Source: CAZKJL01 sp964553135 (lineage in GTDB: Bacteria > Patescibacteriota > Gracilibacteria > Peribacterales > Peribacteraceae). Taken from it: DNA of 64,000 nt. The notes beneath the pieces were generated by a model. That model saw only the letters and a list, made by a program, of their open reading frames with translations, ran no database searches and was not told the DNA's origin. The stretch is taken from the NCBI GenBank assembly GCA_964553135.1, contig CAZKJL010000001.1:810492-874491 (forward strand), written 5' to 3'. The position numbers and the translations under genes are program-made. Below, piece after piece: positions 34,106 through 42,440 of the stretch; position 1 is the first letter of the stretch; every line of letters begins with the position of its first letter.

Positions 34106-34807
34106 TCAGTCCTTCACCATCGTTCCGATTTTCTTGCCGAGAGCGGCGTCCAGAAAGGCGCCCTTTCGGCCAAAGTCGAAAACGATGATCGGCAGGTTCT
34201 GCTCCCGACACAGGCTGAACGCCGATTGATCCATGACCTTGAGATTCTTCTCGATGGCTTCCTGGAACGTCAACGTGTCGTAGCGCTTGGCGTCCTTCGA
34301 TTTATTAGGGTCCTTGTCGTAGATGCCGTCGACGTTCGATGCCTTGAGGATGACGTTGCAGCTGAGTTCCAGCGCACGGAGCGCCGCCGCCGAATCCGTG
34401 GTGAAGAACGGGTTTCCCGTTCCACCCGCGCAGATGACGATGCGCTTTTTCTCCAAGTGTCTTTCCACGCGGCGTCTGAGGTACGGCTCGGCAAGCTGCG
34501 GCACGTTGATGGCCGAACAGACGCGAGTGGCCGCACCCTGCTTCTCGATGGCCGACTGGAGCGCCACGGCGTTCATGATCGTGGCAAGCATGCCCATGGC
34601 GTCACTGGAGGTGCGTTCAATGCCGCTTTCCGTCGTATCACGGTAGCGCCAAATGTTTCCCGCGCCCACGACGATCACGACCTGAATCCCCTCTTCCCAA
34701 ACGGACACGATCTGCGCGGCGATGTTATGCAGTTTGTCGTAATCGAAACCGAAGCCGCTGGCGAGAGCCTCGCCGGAGATCTTCAGTAGGACGCGCTTGT
34801 ATTTCAT
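34106..34807 (-). CDS. pyrH: UMP kinase
   Basis: A 233-aa amino-acid-kinase-fold enzyme converting UMP to UDP with ATP. Motifs: RVLLKISGEAL at the N-terminus, VVGAGNIWRYRD (GGGN-like phosphate loop), DAMGMLATIMNAVAL, GGTGNPFFTTDSAAALRA and KASNVDGIYDKDP. Normal length for bacterial PyrH. The next gene upstream on the strand ends 9 nt before the ATG, so the two are probably co-transcribed. Confidence 0.95.
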   Translation of the reverse strand: MKYKRVLLKISGEALASGFGFDYDKLHNIAAQIVSVWEEGIQVVIVVGAGNIWRYRDTTESGIERTSSDAMGMLATIMNAVALQSAIEKQGAATRVCSAINVPQLAEPYLRRRVERHLEKKRIVICAGGTGNPFFTTDSAAALRALELSCNVILKASNVDGIYDKDPNKSKDAKRYDTLTFQEAIEKNLKVMDQSAFSLCREQNLPIIVFDFGRKGAFLDAALGKKIGTMVKD

Positions 34808-34816
34808 AGGTCGCAG

Positions 34817-35293
34817 CTACGGTACAGGATTGACGGGCGGATTGTCCACGGGCGGCTCGGGCTTCTTTTCCTCCTGCTTGGGCTTTTCCTTGGAGGACTG
34901 GAAAATATCGCGGAAGACGGCGACGATTTTCTTGCCCAGGTCCACGATGATTCGTACCAAATCCGCAGGCTTCATCGTGCCCTTGGCAAGCTCTCCTGCA
35001 ATGGGCACGTCGGCGTACTCACCTTGCGCCGCGTGAACGAAGCCAAGCAACATGCCGGCAACCGTAAGGAAGAGGAGATATTTTCCGACGAGCGGAATGA
35101 GCCCGAAGATGATGCTGAAAATGAAGAGCACCGCTCCCTGCTTGCTGTGGTACCGAATGAACTTGGAATCCTTCCGTGAGGCGTAAATGAGAACGGACAT
35201 GATCCAAACGTAACTGAAGGCGGCCACGTCTTTATTCATGCGAATGTCGCGTTGGTCGTCCGTTTCGCCGGGAATGATGTCGGGGGTGTTCAT
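34817..35293 (-). CDS. DUF4870/Tic20-like small membrane protein
   Basis: About 158 aa. N-terminal soluble segment, then three to four membrane helices with the family-like motif KFIRYHSKQGAVLFIFSIIFG, and a Pro/Lys-rich cytoplasmic tail (KEKPKQEEKKPEPPVDNPP). This matches DUF4870/Tic20-like proteins of unknown function. The start at 35293 is preferred to 35302 because TGC-TATAAT ends 7 nt before it and overlaps the other ATG. Upstream of pyrH with a 9-nt gap. Confidence 0.7.
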   Translation of the reverse strand: MNTPDIIPGETDDQRDIRMNKDVAAFSYVWIMSVLIYASRKDSKFIRYHSKQGAVLFIFSIIFGLIPLVGKYLLFLTVAGMLLGFVHAAQGEYADVPIAGELAKGTMKPADLVRIIVDLGKKIVAVFRDIFQSSKEKPKQEEKKPEPPVDNPPVNPVP

Positions 35294-35300
35294 CACGTGC

Positions 35301-35306
35301 ATTATA
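35301..35306 (-). promoter_or_regulatory. Extended -10 box of the Tic20-like gene / pyrH unit
   Basis: Minus strand TGC-TATAAT, 7 nt before the ATG at 35293; predicted leaderless transcript. Confidence 0.5.
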
Positions 35307-35406
35307 GCATGTCTATGACGGATGAGTTTGCCACTTCTGTCAGCGAAAATGTCGTTTTCGTCGAATAGAAGGTCTCACTGGCATAGCGCGGAGAATGTGA
35401 ATTTAA

Positions 35407-35482
35407 TGGTATCCCCGGCAGGAATCGAACCTGCGACCAAAAGGTTAGAAACCTTCTGCTCTATCCACTGAGCTACGGGGAC
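35407..35482 (-). tRNA. tRNA-Arg (anticodon TCT)
   Basis: 76 nt including an encoded CCA. Acceptor stem GTCCCCG/CGGGGAT with a terminal G-T pair, D arm GCTCAGTGGATAGAGC, anticodon loop TTTCTAA, T loop TTCGATT. Reads AGA codons. Confidence 0.95.
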
Positions 35483-35583
35483 GAAATTCAGGGAACAGAA
35501 TACATCATCCCCCATGAATAGTGAGGAACATTTTGTGGTTTCCACAAAGCATTCGACGGCGGAAATAGCGATACCCTTAGCAA

Positions 35584-37422
35584 TTATTTCACGAACCTCT
35601 TGCGGACGATGCCGACACCTGCGGCTGCGCCCGATGCCAAGAAGATGACGAGACCCGGACCCGTGGGCGTGCGTGCCGGAGTCGGAATGGTCGGCGGTAC
35701 GTACGTGGTGCGCGGAGGCGGCGGGATGATGGTGGCGGTCGGCGGAGGTGCGGCGGGGCTCTCGCGAGTACACACGGCGCTGCAACCGTCGTTGTTCAGG
35801 TTGTTGCCGTCGTCACACTGCTCGGTGTAGTTGTCCAAGATCGCATCTCCACAACGCTGCGGTACGCAGTTCGGGCGACACTCGGCGTTACCTGCGTTCG
35901 AGTTGCGGTTGACTCCCGCATCGCACAATTCGAACTCGGGCTGCAAGATACCGTCGCCGCATTCGGGGAGCGGGGTCCACTTGCAGAAGTTGTCGCAATC
36001 GTCGTTGTTGATGCGGTTGCCGTCGTCGCACTGCTCACCGAGAGCGGATTGCACGACGCCGTCTCCACAGTAACCGACGGCACGCTTGCAGAGACTCGTG
36101 CAGGAATCGCCATCACGGTTGTTGCCGTCGTCACACTCCTCTCCGGCATCCACGATGCCGTTTCCGCAGTTCGGGATGTACGTGTACCGACACGTGACGC
36201 TGCACGTGGAGCCCGGCTGTCCGTTGAGCGGTCCCTGGTCACAGAGTTCGCGGGGGTACTGCACGATGCCGTCGCCGCAGAACTGGTTGGGATACGACGA
36301 GCTGTACGAGTAGAACGACGAGTACGAGGAGTAGTAACTGCTATAGGAAGAGTAATAGCTGCTGTACGAGGAATAGTAGGAAGAGTACGACGAGTAGTAC
36401 GAGGACGAAGACGACGTGCTGCTCGACGTGGACGTGCGGGAACTTGTTGTGGAACTACTGCTGCTGGAAGGCCTGGACGAACTGAGTGAGCTGCTCGAAC
36501 TGCGCGACGAACTCGATGACGGACGAGAAGAGGAGGATGAAACTCTCGACGAACTCGAGCTCGAACGGACGCTGCTACTGCTGCTGCTCAGGCGCGAAGA
36601 GCTGGAGCTGCTTCGCACGGAACTCGAGGAACTGCGGGAGCTGCTCACGCTACTGCTTCGAGACGAGCTCACACTCGAGCTTCTCGATGACGACGCGGTG
36701 GAGGAAGTCCTCGAGGAGGAGATCGCGACGGAGGACGATGATGACCTCACGGACGAACTGCTGCTTCTGGAGGAAGATCTCGAGGACGAGCTACTGCTTC
36801 TGGAAGACGACCTTGATGAGGAGGGCTGCGACGATGCTCTCGAACTACTTGGGTTCGTAGGAGGTGGCGGCGTGGATGGAGGAGTAGTCGGCGACGTGGG
36901 ACTTGGTGAAGGAGACGGTGATGGGGATGGTGAAGGACTTGGGGACGGTGACGGTGACGGTGAAGGTGAAGGTGAAGGACTTGGGGATGGGGAAGGGCTC
37001 GGAGACGGTGACGGTGACGGACTTGGGGATGGAGGAGGGGGTGGCGGAGGCGTACCCGTACCAGCACAGGCATTCGAAGGACCACCACATTCTCCGCAGA
37101 TGGCAGAGGAGGAGGAAGAAGAGGAAGAAGAGGAACAGAGGTAGTCTATGTCCATCATACATTCCGCATTTGTGCCGTGAGTTCCCGTAACCGACGCAAC
37201 GCATGTGCGAGTCGAACAATCTTGAATCCATTTCTTACAGACACCTCCCATACATTCACCGCCGCCGCCTGCGGCACAGTCGTCATTAGTAGTACATGCA
37301 CCGCCAAGCGCTCCCTTCAAATTATTCAGATTGAACTTATTCGCCTGCAAAAAAACGATCGCCAACACGAGCCCCAGCAGAACGCCAAGGGTCAAGCGTG
37401 CGATGGACGAGCGGGACATCAT
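35584..37422 (-). CDS. Ser-rich DUF4215 surface protein A
   Basis: A 612-aa exported protein. N-terminal membrane/signal helix (about 8-27), Cys-rich module (about 40-95, CTTNDDCAAGG...CMGGVC), short Ser run, a Pro-Ser repeat tract (about 130-180), a long Ser-rich stalk (about 190-375) that ends in Tyr-Ser repeats (YYSSYSSYYSSY), then five DUF4215 Cys repeats (about 382-552; CGNGIVDAGEECDDGNN and relatives), a Pro-rich linker, and a C-terminal PTGPG motif + hydrophobic helix + RKRFVK. The last part looks like a surface-sorting signal. Probably a cell-surface adhesin or stalk. Paralogue of 39241-40995, with a protein mannosyltransferase gene between them. Confidence 0.85.
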   Translation of the reverse strand: MMSRSSIARLTLGVLLGLVLAIVFLQANKFNLNNLKGALGGACTTNDDCAAGGGGECMGGVCKKWIQDCSTRTCVASVTGTHGTNAECMMDIDYLCSSSSSSSSSSAICGECGGPSNACAGTGTPPPPPPPSPSPSPSPSPSPSPSPSPSPSPSPSPSPSPSPSPSPSPSPSPSPTSPTTPPSTPPPPTNPSSSRASSQPSSSRSSSRSSSSSSRSSSRSSSSSVRSSSSSVAISSSRTSSTASSSRSSSVSSSRSSSVSSSRSSSSSVRSSSSSSRLSSSSSSVRSSSSSSRVSSSSSRPSSSSSRSSSSSLSSSRPSSSSSSTTSSRTSTSSSTSSSSSYYSSYSSYYSSYSSYYSSYSSYYSSYSSFYSYSSSYPNQFCGDGIVQYPRELCDQGPLNGQPGSTCSVTCRYTYIPNCGNGIVDAGEECDDGNNRDGDSCTSLCKRAVGYCGDGVVQSALGEQCDDGNRINNDDCDNFCKWTPLPECGDGILQPEFELCDAGVNRNSNAGNAECRPNCVPQRCGDAILDNYTEQCDDGNNLNNDGCSAVCTRESPAAPPPTATIIPPPPRTTYVPPTIPTPARTPTGPGLVIFLASGAAAGVGIVRKRFVK

Positions 37423-37670
37423 AGTCCTGGGAGTCGGTACAAATTCAAAATTATGATTGGAGTTAATGTATCACAGCATGAGGAAGCGAAAGCCGAGTCT
37501 TCTTGCATTCCACTCTCGGTGTTGTTGAACAATATTGTTTTTGTGGAGCAATGGTTAATCATCGTTGACATGAAAACTCTCGCTCGTTATGTGCTACGCC
37601 GCGCCAGTTAGTCATGATTGCAACGGGCGGATCTTCCCAAACGATCTCCTCACGGCTTAGACTGCGCGTC
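37423..37670. other. Divergent intergenic region
   Basis: 248 bp between surface protein A (-) and the PMT gene (+). It contains a TAGACT box 7 nt before the ATG at 37671. A 13-codon ORF beginning MKTLARYV near 37571 is seen but unsupported. AT-richer than its surroundings; nothing else identified. Confidence 0.35.
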
Positions 37671-39188
37671 ATGAACCCAAAAAAGCCCTCTTCGGCGCGA
37701 GACAACTCCGCCGCTCTCTATCTTCTATTCGTCGTCCTGCTTTCGTTCTTCACCTACTTCTATAGGTACAACGAACCGAGGGCCGTTTTCTGGGACGAGC
37801 CCTACCATATTGCCGCTGCGGAAAAATATTTGAGCGGAGTCTTCTTCATGGAGCAACATCCGCCGCTCGGCAAGCTGCTCATCGCACTCGGCGAGAAAAT
37901 CACGAACAGCAATCCGAAGCACGACATCAACATCACGACGGACTACGCTCGGAATTTTCCGGAAGGATTTTCATTCACGGGATACCGCTTGTTGCCGACA
38001 CTTCTGGCGTGGCTGACCGCTCCCCTTCTGTATTTCATCTTTCTCTTCATCTCCGGCAACCCGGTCTTTGCGGCGCTCTTCTCCTTCCTATATATCTTCG
38101 ATAACGCCGAGATCGTGCACAGTCGCGGAGCCATGGTGGACTCGCCGCTCACGTTCTTCGGGTTGATCTGCGCGCTGATTTTCCTTCACCTGCAGAAGAA
38201 GGGTACGAGCAACCGCAAGCACGTGACGCTTTCGGCGCTCTTTGGCGTCGTGTTCGGTCTCGCCATGGCGACGAAAGTCGTCGGACTCATTTTCATCCTC
38301 CTCGTTCCGGCGCTCCTGTTCTTGCTGTATCCCAAGTGGGACCGCATGGTGACCTTCTGCGCTCTCTCGCTCGGAGGTTTCATCATCGCGTTCTGCGGCG
38401 TGTGGCAAGTGCACTTCGCGCTCGGGAGTCGCATCGTTCCGGAGCTCAACAACGAGGGTTACTACCAGGCATCGGATGAATACAAAGCGATTCTTGCCGC
38501 CAAGCAAAACACGTCGCTCGCGGCGGCTCCCATCATGCTGAGGGATTCGCTCAAGTACATCACGTACTACAACAAGGGAGTGCCTCGTCTTGATCTGTGC
38601 AAGCCCGATGAAAACGGCAGCCCCTCGTACATGTGGCCGCTCGGCGCGCGCAGCATCAACTACCGCTGGGAAAAAACCGCCGACGACCGTTATCGTTACC
38701 TCTATTTGCAGTCCAACCCCGTTGCGTGGGGACTCGGGTTCATCGGAGTCGTTCTGTGCGGATTCTTCCTGCTGTCACGCGTGCTACTTCCCTCGGAGCG
38801 AAAACTGAAGCACGGCTACCTCATGCTGACCTTCTTCGGAATGTATGCGGGCTACATGATCGCCATCAGCATGCTGCCGCGCGTCATGTATTTGTACCAC
38901 TACTTCATTCCGCTGCTCTTCAGCTTCATTTTGTTTGCGCTCGCCGTGGAGAACTTGGAGTTCATCGGCAGGTTCAAGCTGACGATGAACCGCAAGCTCA
39001 TCGCCCTCACCGCGCTCGGCGTGCTGATCTTCGGAGCGTACCAGTACTACCGACCTCTCTCGTACTACGAGCCCATCGCGGATGAGGCGTTCCAGAAACG
39101 AGCCATCGTTCCGATGTGGGAACTGCACTGCGTTCGCTGCGAGAAGGTCAGCGGCATCGCGGTCCCCGTGGAAAGGAATCAGCAGTAA
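37671..39188 (+). CDS. PMT-family (GT39) protein O-mannosyltransferase-like protein
   Basis: About 505 aa, polytopic membrane protein. The N-terminal loop carries VFWDEPYHIAAAEKY and EQHPPLGKLLIALG, matching the acidic catalytic loop of dolichyl-phosphate-mannose:protein mannosyltransferases. About 10-11 membrane helices, with a luminal/extracellular loop (KYITYYNKGVPRLDLC, YMWPLGARSINYRW) and a C-terminal PMT_4TMC-like region. The start at 37671 is chosen because TAGACT precedes it by 7 nt; the ATG at 37614 would add 19 residues. It lies between two Ser-rich surface protein genes, which are plausible O-glycosylation substrates (inference). Confidence 0.85.
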   Translation: MNPKKPSSARDNSAALYLLFVVLLSFFTYFYRYNEPRAVFWDEPYHIAAAEKYLSGVFFMEQHPPLGKLLIALGEKITNSNPKHDINITTDYARNFPEGFSFTGYRLLPTLLAWLTAPLLYFIFLFISGNPVFAALFSFLYIFDNAEIVHSRGAMVDSPLTFFGLICALIFLHLQKKGTSNRKHVTLSALFGVVFGLAMATKVVGLIFILLVPALLFLLYPKWDRMVTFCALSLGGFIIAFCGVWQVHFALGSRIVPELNNEGYYQASDEYKAILAAKQNTSLAAAPIMLRDSLKYITYYNKGVPRLDLCKPDENGSPSYMWPLGARSINYRWEKTADDRYRYLYLQSNPVAWGLGFIGVVLCGFFLLSRVLLPSERKLKHGYLMLTFFGMYAGYMIAISMLPRVMYLYHYFIPLLFSFILFALAVENLEFIGRFKLTMNRKLIALTALGVLIFGAYQYYRPLSYYEPIADEAFQKRAIVPMWELHCVRCEKVSGIAVPVERNQQ

Positions 39189-39206
39189 ATGTGGATGCAT
39201 GAAGGG

Positions 39207-39229
39207 GGCGCAACGATTGCGCCTCTTTT
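39207..39229. terminator. Intrinsic terminator
   Basis: 7-bp perfect stem GGCGCAA/TTGCGCC, 3-nt loop, then TCTTTT, between the convergent PMT (+) and surface protein B (-) genes. Confidence 0.8.
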
Positions 39230-39240
39230 CTGTACAAGGC

Positions 39241-40995
39241 TTACTTGTTGAATCGTCGCCTGACGATTCCGACACCGGCTGCCGCACCCGACGCGAGGAA
39301 GATCACGAGTCCCGGACCCACGGGCGTCTGTGCGGGAGACGGAACGACGGGCGGTACGTACGTGGTGCGCGGAGGAGGCGGGATGATGCTCGCGGTCGGC
39401 GGAGGAGCCGCGGGGTTCTCGCGCGTGCAGATGGCGTTGCAACCGTCACCGTTCAGGTTGTTGCCGTCGTCGCACTGCTCGGTGGCGTAGTCCGTGACGC
39501 TGTCTCCGCAGCGCGAAGGAATGCAGTTGGTGCGACACGTCGCATTCGGCTGATCGGAGTTATTGGCTCGCCCACTGTCGCAACGTTCGGTCTCGGGCTG
39601 CACAATGCCGTCGCCGCACTCCGGAAGCGGAACCCAGCGACAGGTGTTGTCGCAGTCATCGGTGCTCACACGGTTGCCGTCATCACACTGCTCCCCGAGC
39701 GCCGATTGCACGACGCGGTCGCCGCAGTAACCGACTTCGTACCGGCACAGGCTCGTGCAGCCGTCGTTGTCGCGAGTGTTGCCGTCGTCGCACTCTTCAC
39801 CGAGTTCCACGCGTCCGTTGCCGCACATCGGTTGAACGAGCGAGAACTGACAAACGGAGTTGCACGTGGAACCTTGTGCCCCGTTCTGCGCGCCGAGGTC
39901 ACACTGCTCAAGGGGACTCTGGATGACGCCGTCGCCGCAGTACGTGGAAGGACGAGAGGAAGAGAAGGCGTAGTACGACGAACTGAATGACGAGTAGACG
40001 GATGAATAGCTGCTGTAGAACGAAGAATAGGAGGAGTAGAACGAGGAGTACGACGAAAAGAAGGAAGAGAAGCTGCTCGAGAATGACGAAATCTTGGAAC
40101 TTGTCGTGGATGACGACGTCAAGGAGCTCGATGACGTAGAGCTGCTCTTTTTACTGCTCGATGAACTCGATGCAAAGCGCGACGAGCTGGAACCGGATCT
40201 TGAACTGCTTGAGCGTGAGCTGCTCCTGGAACTCGACCGAGACGATGACGAACTGAACCGCGAGCTGCTGCTCGAGAAACGTGAAGACGAGGAGCTGGAG
40301 CGAGAGCTTGTGGTGGAGGAACTGCTACTTGTCCGCGAGCTGGTGCTCGACGATGTGCTGAAAAGGGACGATGACGTTCTGGAACTGGAGGAGAACACGC
40401 TCGACGAACTGCTCGATGTGCGCGAGCTTGTCGTGGAACTGGAACTGGAGCGACTGCTTGAGCTCGTTGTGGAAGACGATGAACGGCTGGACGTCGTGCT
40501 GGAATGCGACGACGCCGATGACTGCGACTGAGACGTGGCCGAACTTCCACCGCCTCCGGAATCCGATCCTCCACCTCCACTGTCTCCGCCGGAAGACCCT
40601 CCGCCCACTCCGCCTCCACCCGACGGAAGACCTCCTCCTCCCGAATCCGACCCTCCGCCTGCACTGACTCCACCGGCTCCACCACCCTGAATGTTGTTTG
40701 GCGGTGGGTAGGCGCAGAGTTCGGCGGTGGGACACTGGGTGTCGCACTCATCTTCCGCGCATGCTCCGTTGGAGCACACCAGGTCTCCGCAATCCCCGTC
40801 CTCGACACACGTATCTCCTTGAGCACAGCTGTCGTCTGCCTGACAGGCATCGGGATCCGGGTTCTGAGCCCGATTACCACCCAACTCACCCCGAAGCGGG
40901 CCGCCGAGTATGCTCGTCATGGAGACAAGAAGACCGACGACTAGCCCAAATGCGAGCTGCGAGACCCATGCCGGAGGTTTGGAAAAGGTCGGCAC
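39241..40995 (-). CDS. Ser-rich DUF4215 surface protein B
   Basis: A 584-aa paralogue of 35584-37422. N-terminal hydrophobic helix (about 12-30), Cys-rich module (about 50-95, CQADDSCAQGDTCVEDGDC), Gly/Ser-rich tract (about 105-150), Ser-rich stalk (about 155-335) with Tyr/Phe-Ser repeats, five DUF4215 repeats (about 352-525), Pro-rich linker and the C-terminal GPGLVIFLASGAAAGVGI helix followed by RRRFNK. The last ~240 residues are far more alike between the two paralogues than the stalks, whose linker composition differs (Pro-Ser versus Gly-Ser). The Cys-rich gene upstream ends 2 nt before this start, so they are co-transcribed. Confidence 0.85.
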   Translation of the reverse strand: MPTFSKPPAWVSQLAFGLVVGLLVSMTSILGGPLRGELGGNRAQNPDPDACQADDSCAQGDTCVEDGDCGDLVCSNGACAEDECDTQCPTAELCAYPPPNNIQGGGAGGVSAGGGSDSGGGGLPSGGGGVGGGSSGGDSGGGGSDSGGGGSSATSQSQSSASSHSSTTSSRSSSSTTSSSSRSSSSSTTSSRTSSSSSSVFSSSSRTSSSLFSTSSSTSSRTSSSSSTTSSRSSSSSSRFSSSSSRFSSSSSRSSSRSSSRSSSSRSGSSSSRFASSSSSSKKSSSTSSSSLTSSSTTSSKISSFSSSFSSFFSSYSSFYSSYSSFYSSYSSVYSSFSSSYYAFSSSRPSTYCGDGVIQSPLEQCDLGAQNGAQGSTCNSVCQFSLVQPMCGNGRVELGEECDDGNTRDNDGCTSLCRYEVGYCGDRVVQSALGEQCDDGNRVSTDDCDNTCRWVPLPECGDGIVQPETERCDSGRANNSDQPNATCRTNCIPSRCGDSVTDYATEQCDDGNNLNGDGCNAICTRENPAAPPPTASIIPPPPRTTYVPPVVPSPAQTPVGPGLVIFLASGAAAGVGIVRRRFNK

Positions 40996-40997
40996 GA

Positions 40998-42263
40998 TCA
41001 GTTGGGATAATTGACGCCCGGAACGACGACGTCACATGTGCGGTTCGGCGAACAGCACAATTTATCGCAGTCGGCTTCACACGTTTCCTTGTCCGGTTCG
41101 CCGTCGGGCGTGGAGCCCTTTTCACACTCTCCGGTATTCACATTGCACACGTAGGTATCGACAGTCGTGCAGAGATGCTGAGTTTCATCACCACACTCAA
41201 GTCCCACGGCAGGATCGTCGCTGCAACACATATCGCGATTCGTTCCTCCGCATGCGTCACCCGGCTTCTTGCCACACGGGACCACACACTGATTGTCACA
41301 GGTGTTCGTGGTGTACGTTCCGGCATTGTTGCCGACCTGCTCGCAAGCTCCGGTCGTTGCGTTACACGAATAATTTTTTGGCAAAGCACAGCCTGCTCCC
41401 GTCGGATTGTAGGCGCAGCATGCAGTCACATTCTGGCCTGCCGTGCAGCATGCGTTGTAGTTCAGATCATCGATGCTGCCGCACTCCCAAGCACATCCGC
41501 AGGATGTTCCGTTGGATTTGCAGGTCTGATTTGTCGGACAGGTTCCCTCGGAACAAAATTCTTTCTTGTAGTCTCCGCAAACGGGCGTGCCGTTGAGATA
41601 GCAGCAGGCTTGGCTTGCAAAGCTCACGTCGGAACGTTCGTCAGAATATGGACACTCGTTGAACGTTGTCATGGAAGGCGTGTTGTCATTGGCCAGCCAT
41701 TTTCCCTTGTAGTCGGACGAACACTCGCTCTCTGTAGGTGCCGAGCAAGTGTTGTTCAGCAGAAAGTCCGATTTCAGGGTGCTGAGTGCCGTCGAGTACA
41801 TCGAGCCACTCGGGGGATCCTTCATGCAACTTTGCCAAGCCGACGGCATCATCATCGCATCAAAATACTGAGCGGTTCCTGCCGCCGGCCCACCCGGCAT
41901 CGTCGTCGTTCCGACACCGCCCATGATCATGCACATGGTCGTCGTATTGTAACTGGAAACATATCGCGAACGCAGATTGTCACAGAAGCTGTTGTCCAAA
42001 ATATATTGCCAGCATTCCGTGACAGTTCCGGTGCACCAGCGTGTGACCGGAACATAGTCGCTTCCCACGAATGTCTGAATATAGGCGCTGCACGATTGCA
42101 TCCAGTTCATACACGTCGGGTCCATGCCGGCCGTCGTGGTCGTGAGACTCCCGGAAAGCCTGCTTCCGGAAAGCGGAGCCACATAGGTCTTCACAATGAA
42201 GCCGAGAAGCAGTCCTGCCATAAGACCGGTTGCCACTCGAAGGACTGCTGCTCGACTGAACAT
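40998..42263 (-). CDS. Exported Cys-rich protein
   Basis: About 421 aa from MFSRAAVLRVATG; the ORF upstream to 42371 lacks support. One N-terminal hydrophobic helix (about 8-28), then an extracellular domain with more than 40 Cys (for example CSEGTCPTNQTC, CGCAWECGS, ACCTAGQNVTACC, CDKLCCSPNRTC). The first half is less Cys-rich and contains Met-rich segments. Many disulfides are expected, which fits the DsbA-like protein elsewhere in the window. No family is recognised. Minus-strand TGC-TACAGT lies 11 nt before the ATG. First gene of an operon with surface protein B. Confidence 0.75.
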   Translation of the reverse strand: MFSRAAVLRVATGLMAGLLLGFIVKTYVAPLSGSRLSGSLTTTTAGMDPTCMNWMQSCSAYIQTFVGSDYVPVTRWCTGTVTECWQYILDNSFCDNLRSRYVSSYNTTTMCMIMGGVGTTTMPGGPAAGTAQYFDAMMMPSAWQSCMKDPPSGSMYSTALSTLKSDFLLNNTCSAPTESECSSDYKGKWLANDNTPSMTTFNECPYSDERSDVSFASQACCYLNGTPVCGDYKKEFCSEGTCPTNQTCKSNGTSCGCAWECGSIDDLNYNACCTAGQNVTACCAYNPTGAGCALPKNYSCNATTGACEQVGNNAGTYTTNTCDNQCVVPCGKKPGDACGGTNRDMCCSDDPAVGLECGDETQHLCTTVDTYVCNVNTGECEKGSTPDGEPDKETCEADCDKLCCSPNRTCDVVVPGVNYPN

Positions 42264-42440
42264 AATTGTGTGACACTGTAGCAATTCCTCCTTAATAGAA
42301 AAGAGTACGGGGGACCAAAAAGCCTCTGCTGCAAGAGCAGAAACCCAAAAGTATGAGATGTCATACATCACATATCAAAACCCCTGGAACAGACGGCTTT
42401 GCAAGCGTAGACTTCTTGCGATCTTTTTCCCATTTTCCTC

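Noticed and set aside
36270..37100. Regular repeats suggesting a CRISPR array
   Set aside because: They are in-frame Ser, Tyr-Ser and Pro-Ser codon tracts of a surface protein, with no unique spacers. No CRISPR array or cas gene is seen in the window.
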